This document shows positions 24,725 through 32,786 of a stretch of DNA of 64,000 nt, piece by piece. Source of the DNA: Aliidongia dinghuensis (GTDB lineage Bacteria; Pseudomonadota; Alphaproteobacteria; ATCC43930; CGMCC-115725); assembly GCF_014643535.1 (NCBI RefSeq), contig NZ_BMJQ01000001.1, positions 124,001-188,000 on the forward strand, read 5' to 3'. The notes below the pieces were generated by a model. The model did no database searches, was not told the DNA's origin, and saw only the letters and a list, made by a program, of their open reading frames with translations. The position numbers and the translations under genes were made by a program. Positions within the stretch are counted from its first letter, which is position 1. Every line of letters starts with the position of its first letter.

Positions 24725-25504
24725 TCAGGCTGGCGGCACCAGCCGGGTGAAGCCCTGGCGGGTGAAGAACGGCGCGGCCGCGGCACCTTCCAGATATTCC
24801 AGGAACGGCTGCGCCTGCGGGCTGTGGCTCGCCTTGACGAGGGCGGCCGGATAGATCACCGGCGGGTATGAGGTGGCCGGGAACTCGGCCGCGACGCGCA
24901 CGCCCGGGTCGGCCGCGGCATCGGTCGCATAGACGATGCCGAGCGGCGCCTCGCCGCGGCTCACCAGCGCCAGGGCCGCACGTACGCTTTCGGCCCGGGC
25001 GAGCTTCGGTTCGACCTTGGCCCAGAGCCCGAGCTTCTCGAGCGCGCTTTCGGCATATTTGCCGGCCGGCACCGATTGCGGGTCGCCGATCGCGAGCCGG
25101 CCGGACCCGATCAGTGCTGCGAGATCGGTGTCGGGGCCGATCGTGATCGCTCGCTTGTCATCCTTGGCCGCAACCAGCACCAGCCGGTTGCCGAGCAGGT
25201 CGACCCGGCTCTCCGGGCGGATGAGGTCGTGCTGGGCGATCTCGTCCATCCATTGCAGGTCGGCCGAGATGAACAGGTCGGCCGGCGCGCCGGCCTCGAT
25301 CTGGCGCGCGAGCGGCCCGCTTGCGGCATAGGAGACGTCGATCTTGACGCCGGTGCGCTTGCCATAGTCGGCGATCGCGTCATCGAGCGCGTTCTTGAGG
25401 CTGGCCGCCGCGAACACCAGGAGATCGGCTGCGGCGGCAGGACGAGCGGTAAAGGCGGCGAGCAACGCCACCACGAGCAGGCCGAAACGGAACGGGCGAC
25501 GCAT
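24725..25504 (-). CDS. modA: molybdate ABC transporter substrate-binding protein
   Basis: Periplasmic molybdate/tungstate-binding protein, 259 residues with a signal peptide (FGLLVVALLAAFTARPAAA). Family motifs are LLVFAAASLKNALDDA, VSYAASGPLARQIEAGAPAD, LFISADLQWMDEI and GRLAIGDPQSVPAGKYA. The ATG at 25504 follows GGAGG; the frame to 25687 is not coding. No modB, modC or modE adjoins it, so it is an orphan here or works with a permease encoded elsewhere. A palindrome resembling a ModE box lies 15-40 bases upstream. Confidence 0.88.
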   Translation of the reverse strand: MRRPFRFGLLVVALLAAFTARPAAAADLLVFAAASLKNALDDAIADYGKRTGVKIDVSYAASGPLARQIEAGAPADLFISADLQWMDEIAQHDLIRPESRVDLLGNRLVLVAAKDDKRAITIGPDTDLAALIGSGRLAIGDPQSVPAGKYAESALEKLGLWAKVEPKLARAESVRAALALVSRGEAPLGIVYATDAAADPGVRVAAEFPATSYPPVIYPAALVKASHSPQAQPFLEYLEGAAAAPFFTRQGFTRLVPPA

Positions 25505-25519
25505 GCAACCTCCGGGCTT

Positions 25520-25543
25520 CGATATGTTCCGGAAAATATATCG
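25520..25543 (-). promoter_or_regulatory. ModE-box-like palindrome before modA
   Basis: CGATAT at 25520-25525 and ATATCG at 25538-25543 form an inverted repeat, with a second palindrome TTCCGGAA (25527-25534) between them. TATAT-rich half-sites of this kind resemble molybdate-responsive ModE operators, and the position just before modA fits. The assignment is inferred from location and shape. Confidence 0.45.
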
Positions 25544-25652
25544 CTGATAAGGCAAAGGCCAAGGGCTACATGCGCTGTTGTTCAATCGTTCGGTTTGAGG
25601 CTCAACTGCACCGGTACGGCGCAAAGCCGAACGCACGACGTGGGAGCGAGAC

Positions 25653-25937
25653 ATGAAGGGGTATGTGATCGCCGAGATCGAGATCATCGACCAGAAGACC
25701 TATGACGAATATCGAGCCCAGGTGCTTCCTACCGTCGAAAGATACGGCGGCCGCTTTCTCGTCCGCGGCGGCAAGGCGGAGGCCCTTGAAGGCAGCGCCC
25801 CTGGGCGCGTTGTGGTTCTGGAATTTGCCTCTTATGACGCCGCAGCGGCGTGGTATCGCTCCGCGGAATATTCCCCGCTCGCGGCGCTGCGTCAGTCCGC
25901 GACGCGTGGTCGGCTGATCCTCGTCGAGGGCGCCTGA
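25653..25937 (+). CDS. DUF1330 domain protein
   Basis: A 94-residue protein of the DUF1330 family, a dimeric alpha/beta-barrel (ferredoxin-like) fold with no proven activity. It starts MKGYVIAEIEIIDQKTYDEY, has the conserved GGRFLVRGGKAEALEG turn and ends RGRLILVEGA, the usual complete length. GGGAGCGAG precedes the ATG. It is divergent from modA and convergent with the SDR gene and is probably transcribed alone. Confidence 0.85.
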   Translation: MKGYVIAEIEIIDQKTYDEYRAQVLPTVERYGGRFLVRGGKAEALEGSAPGRVVVLEFASYDAAAAWYRSAEYSPLAALRQSATRGRLILVEGA

Positions 25938-25994
25938 CGGATCCGGGTCAGCCGCCGCCGATGATCGCGATAGGGCGGTGCCGTGCCGATCCTG

Positions 25995-26693
25995 TCAGGC
26001 ACCCGCCGCGCCGACGGTCATGCCGCCGCAGACATAGAGCACCTGGCCGGTGACGAAGCCGCTGCGGGCGTCGAGCAGGAAGGCCGCGGCGTGGGCGATG
26101 TCCTCGGGCGTGCCGACGCGCCGGACCGGCACCGCATCGATGATCGCCTGGGTGCGCGGGCTGTCCGGCGGATTGGCCCGGTCGAACAGCTCGGTCCGGA
26201 TCGGGCCCGGGCCGATGGCATTGGCGGTGATGCCGTATTCGCCCAGCTCCAGGGCCCAGACCTTGGCCATGCCGATAAGGCCCGCCTTGGTCGCGGCATA
26301 GACCGTGCGCAGCTCCTTGCCCAAGGCTGCCCGGGACGAGATATTGACGATGCGGCCGAACCGCGCCGCCTTCATGCCCGGCAGCAGCGCCTGCACGCAT
26401 TGCAGGCTGCAGCGCAGGTTGAGCGAGACCACAGCCTCCAGGTCGGCGAAGCTCTGCTCCTCGACCGGGCCGGGTCGCACCACGCCGACATTGTTGACGA
26501 GCCGGGTGATCGGCCCGCCGGCGAGCGCCTCCTCGAGGGCCGCGGCGGTGGCCACCGGATCCGAGAGATCGGCGATGATGCCGTCGCCGTCGCGGTCGAT
26601 GACGATGGCCTCGTAGCCCTCGGCCCGGCAGCGCTCGGCCGTGGCGTGGCCGATGCCGGAGGCGCCGCCGGTGATCAGTACGCGTTCCTTCAT
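25995..26693 (-). CDS. SDR family NAD(P)-dependent dehydrogenase
   Basis: Classical short-chain dehydrogenase of 232 residues. The cofactor loop is TGGASGIG, NNVGVV stands for the NNAG motif, and the catalytic Ser and Tyr-x3-Lys are in NISSRAA and YAATK. Asp after the second strand (VIDRDGDG) favours NAD(H). It lies 81 bases downstream of the AtoE-type carrier gene on the same strand, so it may oxidise the carrier's substrate, for example a 3-hydroxy acid; this is inference. The ATG has GAGGGG upstream. Confidence 0.85.
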   Translation of the reverse strand: MKERVLITGGASGIGHATAERCRAEGYEAIVIDRDGDGIIADLSDPVATAAALEEALAGGPITRLVNNVGVVRPGPVEEQSFADLEAVVSLNLRCSLQCVQALLPGMKAARFGRIVNISSRAALGKELRTVYAATKAGLIGMAKVWALELGEYGITANAIGPGPIRTELFDRANPPDSPRTQAIIDAVPVRRVGTPEDIAHAAAFLLDARSGFVTGQVLYVCGGMTVGAAGA

Positions 26694-26774
26694 CTTCGTC
26701 CCCTCGAACAGTCGCGATCCGCGTCACGGGCGAGCCGAAAGCACCGCCTCCGGCACTCGCTCGCAGGAACCAGG

Positions 26775-28130
26775 TCATGCCAGCAGGAGCAGGGCGGCAC
26801 CGTTGATGACGCCCGCGACCAGGAACGTGACCGTGGTGTAGCCGAGCACGCGCTGGATGCCGATGCCGGCCATGGCGACGACCGGCAGGGCCCAGAACGG
26901 CTGCAGCATATTGGCGACGTCCTCACCCATGGCGACGGCCAGGGTGGTCGCCGGGATGGACGCGTGCAAGGACACGGCTGCCGGGATGACGAACGGCCCC
27001 TGCACCGCCCAGTGGCCGCCGCCGCTCGGCACCAGGAAGGTGATGAACAGCGATGCGATGTAGCTCCAGAACGGCAGGCTGTGGGTGGTCGAGAAGGCAA
27101 CGAAATATTTCGAGATGACCTCGGCCAGGCCGGTCGAGGTCATGATGCCCATGATGCCGCCATAGATCGGGTACTGCAGCATCATCGACCCGGTCTGCTT
27201 GGCGGCATTGCGCATGGCGGCCACATAGGCGACCGGCGTGCCGTGCAGTGCCAGGCCGAAGATCAGGAACAGGAAGATCATGGCGTTGATGTCGAGCGAC
27301 ACGCCGGTCTTCGACCAGGTCATGACGAGGTAGGCGGCACCGGCGGCGGCGATCAGCAGGCTGCCAATCATCGATTGTTCCAGCCGCTGAGCAATCGAGC
27401 CGTCGCGCTTGCCGGTGCCGGACGCCGCCGGCGCCTCGTCCGTCGGCGTGAAGGCGATAAGGTCCGCCTCGGCGGGGCGGATGGCGAGGAAGGCGATCGG
27501 CACAGCGATCACGATCAGCAGGGTCGGGATCACGTTGACCGGCGCGAAGATCGTCTGGTCGAACCCGATCAGGTTGCCGGTCAGCTTCTCGACAATGTTG
27601 AGCGCATTGCCGTGGGTCGCCTGGGCGAGCGCGATCGAGCCCGAGATGCCGCTGGCCCAGATCACCCAGCCGGAATAGGCCGCGGCTACGAGCCAGGCGA
27701 AATCGAGCCGCATCCGCTTCGCCACTTCGCGAGCCAGCAGCGCACCGATGACCAGGCCAAAGCCCCAGTTGAGCCAGGATGCGAGTGCTGCCAACAGGAA
27801 GGTCAGCACCACCGCCTGGGCCGGAGTCTTGGCCAGCGCGACGATCGCCTTGAGGCCCCGCTGCACCGGCGGGGCGTGCGCCAGCACGTGACCCGTGACC
27901 AGGATGAGGATCATCTGGAAGGCGAAGCCCAGGATGTTGAAGATCCCGGCATACCAGGAGGACAGGATGATCTCGGGCGTGCCGTGCGGGGCGAGGAGGG
28001 CGGCGAGGAGAGCGACGAAGACGGTCAGCGCGATCGCGATCACAAACGGATCGGGCATCAGCTGCTCGAACAGGTAAACCGACAGCGACACGAGACCGCG
28101 CCGACGGGGTTCCTCTACGGCAATTGTCAT
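26775..28130 (-). CDS. AtoE-type short-chain fatty acid transporter
   Basis: Polytopic inner-membrane carrier of the SCFA transporter family (AtoE), 451 residues with about 12 hydrophobic segments. Recognisable stretches are LMPDPFVIAIALTVFVALLA, NWGFGLVIGALLAREVAKR and the highly conserved VPSGGGHWAVQGPF. AtoE carriers take up acetoacetate and other short acids. Here it lies between an SDR gene and the pcaIJF genes, all on the minus strand, which points to uptake of an acid that enters through CoA transfer and thiolysis. GGAGGA precedes the ATG at 28130. Confidence 0.88.
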   Translation of the reverse strand: MTIAVEEPRRRGLVSLSVYLFEQLMPDPFVIAIALTVFVALLAALLAPHGTPEIILSSWYAGIFNILGFAFQMILILVTGHVLAHAPPVQRGLKAIVALAKTPAQAVVLTFLLAALASWLNWGFGLVIGALLAREVAKRMRLDFAWLVAAAYSGWVIWASGISGSIALAQATHGNALNIVEKLTGNLIGFDQTIFAPVNVIPTLLIVIAVPIAFLAIRPAEADLIAFTPTDEAPAASGTGKRDGSIAQRLEQSMIGSLLIAAAGAAYLVMTWSKTGVSLDINAMIFLFLIFGLALHGTPVAYVAAMRNAAKQTGSMMLQYPIYGGIMGIMTSTGLAEVISKYFVAFSTTHSLPFWSYIASLFITFLVPSGGGHWAVQGPFVIPAAVSLHASIPATTLAVAMGEDVANMLQPFWALPVVAMAGIGIQRVLGYTTVTFLVAGVINGAALLLLA

Positions 28131-28211
28131 CTGCTTGGCATCCTCCAGCTTTGCTTGCTTGTTTCGAACGGACGGGCGGCGCGTGCCGCCTTGTCAGCGA
28201 AAAGGATAGCA

Positions 28212-28373
28212 ATGCCCTACATCATCGAGACGTGGGACAAACCGGGCCAACATGCCGTGCGGCAAAGTGCGCGGCCGGCACATCTCGCGTTTCCGGAAGT
28301 GCGCAAGGTGCTGCTGCTCGCGCGCGGCGGCCGAGGTCTATCCCGACCGCAGGAATTTCTGGCGATCGCCTGA
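28212..28373 (+). pseudogene. truncated YciI-like gene remnant
   Basis: The 53-residue frame begins with a good ribosome site (AAAGGA) and a start typical of YciI-family proteins (MPYIIETWDKPG, then RPAHLAFPEVRKVLLLA). After about 40 residues it loses the family pattern and ends at 28373, where about 95-100 residues would be expected. The glycine-rich middle and the helix-strand end are absent, so an internal deletion or frameshift is likely. A 15-nt tandem array begins at its stop. It lies alone on the plus strand between the minus-strand AtoE and pcaF genes. Confidence 0.6.
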
Positions 28374-28434
28374 CATCCGGTACAGACGCATCCGGTGCCG
28401 ACGCATCTGGTCCTGACGCATCTGGTCCTGACCG
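28370..28434. repeat. 15-nt tandem repeat after the YciI remnant
   Basis: Units of the type ctgacgcatctggtc start at 28383, 28398 and 28413, with a shortened 13-nt unit at 28370-28382 that contains the TGA of the YciI remnant and a partial unit to 28434. The 15-nt length and CGCATC core recall the lepB repeat, but the rest of the unit differs. The remaining bases up to the pcaF stop at 28476 hold nothing I can name. Confidence 0.92.
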
Positions 28435-28475
28435 GCCATAGGCCCCGCCTGCGCGCGCCGGCGGGGCCGAGCTTG

Positions 28476-29678
28476 TTAGACGCGCTCGATCAGGGCCGCG
28501 ATGCCCTGGCCGACGCCGATGCACATGGTCGCGACCGCACGCTTGCCGCCGCGCGTCTCGAGCCCGTTGACCGCGGTCAGGGCAAGGCGTGCGCCCGACA
28601 TGCCGAGCGGGTGGCCGAGAGCGATCGCGCCGCCATGGGGATTCACGTGCTCGGCCGCATCGTCGAGGCCGAGGTCGCGGGTTACGGCCAGCGCCTGGCT
28701 CGCGAAGGCTTCGTTGAGCTCGATCAGGTCGATGTCGCGGAGCTCGAGGCCGTTCCGGGTCAGCAGCTTCTTCGTCGCCGGCGCCGGGCCGAAGCCCATG
28801 ATGCGCGGCGCGACGCCGGCCGTCGCCATGGAGACGATGCGGGCGCGCGGCGTCAGCCCATGTTTGCGCGCCGCCGCCTCGCTCGCGATGATGAGCGCCG
28901 CGGCACCGTCATTGACGCCCGACGCATTGCCGGCCGTCACCGTGCCGGGATTGCGGAACGGCGTCTTGAGCTTCGCCAGCCCGTCCAACGTCGTGTCGCC
29001 GCGCGGATGCTCGTCCAGCCCGACGATCGTGTCGCCCTTGCGGCCCTTGATCGTGATCGGCGAGATCTCGCGCGCGAAATAGCCGGCTTCCTGCGCCGCC
29101 TTGGCGCGCTGCTGGCTGCGGTAGGCGAACGCGTCCTGATCCTCGCGCGAGACATTGAACTGCTCGGCAACATTCTCGCCGGTCTCGGGCATGGAATCGA
29201 CGCCGTACTGCGCCTTCATCAGCGGATTGACGAAGCGCCAGCCGATGGTCGTGTCATAGATCTGCGCGTCGCGCGAGAAGGCGCTATCGGCCTTGCCCAT
29301 GACGAACGGCGCGCGCGTCATGCTTTCGACGCCGCCGGCCAGCACCAGCTCCGCGTCGCCCGCCATGATCATGCGCGCCGCGGTGCCGACCGCGTCGAGG
29401 CCGGAGCCGCACAGGCGGTTGATCGTGCCGCCGGGCACGCCGACCGGCAGGCCGGCCAGCAAAAGCGCCATGCGCGCCACGTCGCGATTGTCCTCGCCCG
29501 CCTGGTTGGCGCAGCCCATGTAGCAATCGTCGACCGCGGCCCAGTCGACCGACGGGTTGCGCTCGACGAGCACACGCAGCACGTGGGCCGCCAGATCGTC
29601 GGCGCGCACGTCCTTGAGGGCGCCGGCATAGCGGCCGATCGGTGTGCGCGTGAAATCGCAGATGAAGGCGTCAGCCAT
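28476..29678 (-). CDS. pcaF: 3-oxoadipyl-CoA thiolase
   Basis: Thiolase II of 400 residues. It cleaves 3-oxoadipyl-CoA into succinyl-CoA and acetyl-CoA in the beta-ketoadipate pathway. The acyl-accepting Cys is in [13 protein letters not shown], the His in [19 protein letters not shown] and the second Cys in [10 protein letters not shown]. The stretches [19 protein letters not shown] and [18 protein letters not shown] are characteristic of PcaF-type enzymes rather than acetoacetyl-CoA thiolases. The ATG at 29678 follows GGGGAGA, 16 bases after the pcaJ stop, so it is the third gene of the pcaIJF operon. Confidence 0.9.
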   Translation of the reverse strand: MADAFICDFTRTPIGRYAGALKDVRADDLAAHVLRVLVERNPSVDWAAVDDCYMGCANQAGEDNRDVARMALLLAGLPVGVPGGTINRLCGSGLDAVGTAARMIMAGDAELVLAGGVESMTRAPFVMGKADSAFSRDAQIYDTTIGWRFVNPLMKAQYGVDSMPETGENVAEQFNVSREDQDAFAYRSQQRAKAAQEAGYFAREISPITIKGRKGDTIVGLDEHPRGDTTLDGLAKLKTPFRNPGTVTAGNASGVNDGAAALIIASEAAARKHGLTPRARIVSMATAGVAPRIMGFGPAPATKKLLTRNGLELRDIDLIELNEAFASQALAVTRDLGLDDAAEHVNPHGGAIALGHPLGMSGARLALTAVNGLETRGGKRAVATMCIGVGQGIAALIERV

Positions 29679-29694
29679 GGTTCGTTTTCTCCCC

Positions 29695-30360
29695 TTACGC
29701 GCGTTGCAGCTTGGCGTCGGTCCGCGCCTGGAGCGCATCGAATGTGAGGCCAGGCACCATTTCCCGCACAATGAACCCTTCTGGCGTCACGTCCAGGACC
29801 GCGAGATTGGTATAGACCCGGGTCACGACCCCAAGGGCGGTCAACGGGTAGGAGCAGCGCTTGACCAGCCGGGGCTGGCCGTCCTTGGTCGTGTGCTCCA
29901 TGACGACCCAGAGCCGCTTGGCGCCGGCCGACAGGTCCATGGCGCCGCCGACGGCCGGGGCGCTGTCGTTGACCGAGGTCGCCCAGTTGGCGATGTCGCC
30001 ATTCTCCGCGACCTCGAACGCGCCGAGCACGCATAGATCGAGATGACCGCCGCGGATCATGGCGAAACTGTCGGCATGGTGGAAATAGCTGCCGCCGGGA
30101 TTGAGCGTGACATGCTGCTTGCCGGCATTGATCAGCCAGGGGTCGACCGCCTCCTTGGGCGGCGCCTTGCCCATGCCGAGCAGGCCGTTCTCCGAATGGA
30201 AGATGACTTCCCGATCGGCGGGGACGTGATCGGCGACCAGGGTCGGCACGCCGATGCCGAGATTGACGTACCAGCCTTCGGGGATGTCGGCGGCGACACG
30301 CGCGGCCATCTGCGGCCGGGTGAGAGGCGTGAAGTCGGCGGTTTCGGATGGGTGGGACAT
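29695..30360 (-). CDS. pcaJ: 3-oxoadipate CoA-transferase subunit B
   Basis: Beta subunit of a family I CoA-transferase, 221 residues. The catalytic Glu lies in [10 protein letters not shown], and [12 protein letters not shown] and [20 protein letters not shown] are typical of the beta subunit. With PcaI it transfers CoA from succinyl-CoA to 3-oxoadipate; related enzymes act on acetoacetate, and the two are hard to tell apart by eye. The PcaF-type thiolase next door supports the 3-oxoadipate role. It starts 11 bases after pcaI ends; the longer frame upstream to 30576 is a shadow of pcaI. Confidence 0.88.
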   Translation of the reverse strand: MSHPSETADFTPLTRPQMAARVAADIPEGWYVNLGIGVPTLVADHVPADREVIFHSENGLLGMGKAPPKEAVDPWLINAGKQHVTLNPGGSYFHHADSFAMIRGGHLDLCVLGAFEVAENGDIANWATSVNDSAPAVGGAMDLSAGAKRLWVVMEHTTKDGQPRLVKRCSYPLTALGVVTRVYTNLAVLDVTPEGFIVREMVPGLTFDALQARTDAKLQRA

Positions 30361-30371
30361 GGTTCGCTCCG

Positions 30372-31052
30372 TCACGCCTGCGGGTCGCCGTAGGGAATAT
30401 GGATGACCCGATCCACGAAGATGCCGGGTGTCACGATCGCTTCGGGGTCGATCTGGCCCAGCTCGGCCATGTGCTGGGTCTGCACGATGGTGCGCTTGGC
30501 CGCCGTCGCCATGACCGGGTTGAAGTTCCGGCCGCTCTTGCGGAAGGTCAAGTTGCCCCAGCGATCGGCGGTCCATGCCTCGACCAGCGCCACGTCGCCG
30601 CGCAGGGCATATTCCAGGATATAGCGCTTGCCGTCGATCTCCCGCTCCTCCTTGCCCTGGGCGAGCTGGGTCCCGACGGCCGTCGGTGTATAGAAGGCCG
30701 GCACACCTGCGCCGGCGGCGCGCAGCCGTTCCGCAAGCGTGCCCTGCGGCACGATCTCGAGCTCGATCCGGCCGGCCTTGTAGAGCTCCTCGAACACGAC
30801 CGAGCCGGCGCTGCGCGGAAAGCTGCAGATGATCCGGCGCACCCGGCCCAGCTCCATGAGGCGGGCGAGGCCGACGTGGCCCGTGCCGGCATTGTTTGCG
30901 ACGACTGTGAGATCCCGGGCGCCCTGTTCGATCAGGCCGTCGATGAGCGCATTCGGCTGCCCGACGGCGCCGAAGCCGCCGACGAGCACGGTGGCGCCGT
31001 CCTCAACGCCCGCCATGGCCTCGGCCATGCTGCGCACGGTTTTATCGATCAT
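30372..31052 (-). CDS. pcaI: 3-oxoadipate CoA-transferase subunit A
   Basis: Alpha subunit of the same family I CoA-transferase, 226 residues. It contains the CoA-binding GGFGAVGQPNALIDGLI segment near the start, then TVVANNAGTG, GTLAERLRAAGAGVPAFYTP and a C-terminal TPGIFVDRVIHIPYG. It is the first gene of pcaIJF. The 124 bases upstream, before the regulator gene, contain a nested palindrome that may be its operator. Substrate assignment rests on the thiolase and the PcaR-like regulator. Confidence 0.88.
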   Translation of the reverse strand: MIDKTVRSMAEAMAGVEDGATVLVGGFGAVGQPNALIDGLIEQGARDLTVVANNAGTGHVGLARLMELGRVRRIICSFPRSAGSVVFEELYKAGRIELEIVPQGTLAERLRAAGAGVPAFYTPTAVGTQLAQGKEEREIDGKRYILEYALRGDVALVEAWTADRWGNLTFRKSGRNFNPVMATAAKRTIVQTQHMAELGQIDPEAIVTPGIFVDRVIHIPYGDPQA

Positions 31053-31097
31053 GGCTCTGGCTCATCGGCATTCCTCCGGCTCGATCGCGGGCGTGAT

Positions 31098-31142
31098 AAT
31101 TTGTCCGCATAGCGGTCATTTCGACCGCACTTCGGACAAATT
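31098..31142 (-). promoter_or_regulatory. nested palindrome, candidate PcaR-type operator of pcaIJF
   Basis: A perfect 10-bp inverted repeat (aatttgtccg at 31098-31107 and its complement at 31133-31142) encloses a second perfect 6-bp one (gcggtc 31112-31117, gaccgc 31123-31128). It starts 46 bases before the pcaI start codon. An IclR-family regulator gene lies just upstream, and proteins of this family bind such palindromes. The RNA could also fold into a hairpin, but no T-run follows. Confidence 0.6.
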
Positions 31143-31176
31143 TGTGGCCGACGCGGAGCCGCGTCAAGCCCTCCGC

Positions 31177-31953
31177 TCAGCCGATGAGAAGCTCGCGCAT
31201 CTCCGCGGCCGCTGTACGCAGCACCGGCAGGCAGGATTCTTCCAATTCCGCGAGGCTGATGCGCGCAGCCTGGGCACCGATGTTCAGGGCAGCAGTCACG
31301 CTGCCCGACGCGCATCGGACCGGCACCGCGATCGAGCGCAGTCCCGGTTCGAGCTCCTGGTCGACGATGCAGTAGCCCTGCCGGGCGACGCCGCCGATCA
31401 GCGCTGTGAATGCATCGGGATTGACCACCGTGCGCTCGGTATAGGACACGAGCGGCGTATCGCGCAGCCATTGCTGCAAGTCTTCGGCCGGCAGGGCGGC
31501 GAGCAGAACGCGCCCCATTGCCGTGGCCGCGGCCGGCAGGCGCGAACCGACACCGAGATCGACGGCCATGATGCGGCCGGTCTGGACGCGGGAGACATAG
31601 ACGATCTCCGCACCGTCCAGGATGCTGAGCGAACAGCTCGCGTTCAACTGGCGGCTGATGCGCTCGAGGAAAGGGCGCGAGACCCGGGGCAGGGGGGTCG
31701 ATCCCAGGTAAGCATTGCCGAGCGCCAGCACCTTCGGCGTCAGGTGATAGAGCCTGCCGTCAGACTCAACGTAGCCGAGGGCGCCGAGCGTCAGCAGGAA
31801 GCGCCGGGCGGTGCCGCGTGACAGCCCGGCGCGCTGGGCGAGCTGGGCCAGGCTGAGCCCGGACTCACTGGTGCCGCATACCTGAAGCACCTCGAGCCCG
31901 CGGGCGAGTGCCGTGATGAAGTCCCTGTCGGTCGGGCCGATTTTTGCGTCCAT
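31177..31953 (-). CDS. IclR family regulator, PcaR/PobR type
   Basis: Transcriptional regulator of 258 residues. The N-terminal winged helix-turn-helix (SLAQLAQRAGLSRGTARRFL) is followed by the IclR ligand domain (LGNAYLGSTPLPRVSRPFLE, VDLGVGSRLPAAATAMGRVL, QGYCIVDQELEPGLRSIAVP). This pattern fits the beta-ketoadipate group (PcaR, PcaU, PobR), which activates pca genes with the pathway acid as inducer. It precedes pcaI on the same strand. I chose the ATG at 31953; the frame open to 32055 adds residues unlike the family. The name pcaR is likely but not proved. Confidence 0.86.
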   Translation of the reverse strand: MDAKIGPTDRDFITALARGLEVLQVCGTSESGLSLAQLAQRAGLSRGTARRFLLTLGALGYVESDGRLYHLTPKVLALGNAYLGSTPLPRVSRPFLERISRQLNASCSLSILDGAEIVYVSRVQTGRIMAVDLGVGSRLPAAATAMGRVLLAALPAEDLQQWLRDTPLVSYTERTVVNPDAFTALIGGVARQGYCIVDQELEPGLRSIAVPVRCASGSVTAALNIGAQAARISLAELEESCLPVLRTAAAEMRELLIG

Positions 31954-32044
31954 GGGCGCTAGATAGAATGAGCACCGCCGCGCTGCCAAGTGTCGGATCG
32001 ACGGGCGGGTGTTGGGGGCGCGGTCACGCGAAGCGTCAACGCCG

Positions 32045-32524
32045 TCAGCCGTCATTTCCCCCGTCGAGCGCCAGCTTCACATGCACGGGTTGCGGCATGT
32101 CCGAGGGAGGCCGGCCGATCGCGTGCCGTTCGAGGATCGCATGCAGATCCGCGTCGGCTTGCCGGTCCTGGAGCGGCTGAAACTCGAGACGCGCGACCTT
32201 GCCTTCCGCATCCACCCACACTTGAATGAAGAGAGCGTTTGATTGAGAGCCCTCGACGACCCTGGTCTTGAGGAACTGGCGGAAGCGATCCGCTGTCGGG
32301 TCATCGGCTTCCAGGCGTGCCTTGAACTGGTCCTGGACCAGTTGGGCAAACTGAGCCCACGAAGCCGGTACGGCCTGAGCCGGATGGTGGGCGGTCGGAT
32401 GGTCGTCGTGCGTGCGGAAAGGGGGCGTGTAAACGACGGATGACGGCCGGAGTGCGAGCATCACGACGCCGCCGGCCAGGAATACGGCAACCAACAACAA
32501 GAATCGGTTTAGACGCCCATCCAT
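32045..32524 (-). CDS. membrane-anchored TonB-C-like protein
   Basis: A 159-residue protein with one N-terminal membrane helix (RFLLLVAVFLAGGVVMLAL) and a C-terminal periplasmic domain of TonB type. That domain shows a strand FIQVWVDAEGKVARLEF, the helix ADADLHAILERHAIGRPPSD and the strand PVHVKLALD. The Pro-rich spacer of a true TonB is short and weak, and no exbB, exbD or receptor gene is near. It may be a TonB-like or TolA-like connector; function is open. The ATG at 32524 is preferred over 32542 because the membrane helix follows sooner. Confidence 0.68.
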   Translation of the reverse strand: MDGRLNRFLLLVAVFLAGGVVMLALRPSSVVYTPPFRTHDDHPTAHHPAQAVPASWAQFAQLVQDQFKARLEADDPTADRFRQFLKTRVVEGSQSNALFIQVWVDAEGKVARLEFQPLQDRQADADLHAILERHAIGRPPSDMPQPVHVKLALDGGNDG

Positions 32525-32636
32525 TTCCGACAGTTTCCACAACTACGGCTTCGGCTTCGCGGCGACGGATCGCGTCGCCGCCGTTGGCCGTTTCCGAAGC
32601 TCCTGCCTATAAGACACTTTCGGCGATCCAAAAGCG

Positions 32637-32656
32637 AAGCACCGCGGGTGCTTTTT
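32637..32656. terminator. small hairpin with T-run in the 262-base gap
   Basis: A 7-bp stem (32637-32643 with 32647-32653) is followed by five T on the plus strand and, read on the minus strand, by CGCTTTT. It lies downstream of the minus-strand PDE-DUF6065 operon and probably ends it. No other element is visible in 32525-32786. Confidence 0.6.
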
Positions 32657-32786
32657 CTTGTGCCCGCTGCAACGGCGAGAGAATCGTGACCGGATCGGCG
32701 CCACCGTAGGATGGCTGTCAAGGCTCCGATCGCCGCGGCGAGCGCTGTCGGCGAATCGCCTGACGCTGTCCCGGAGCGGCGACGGC

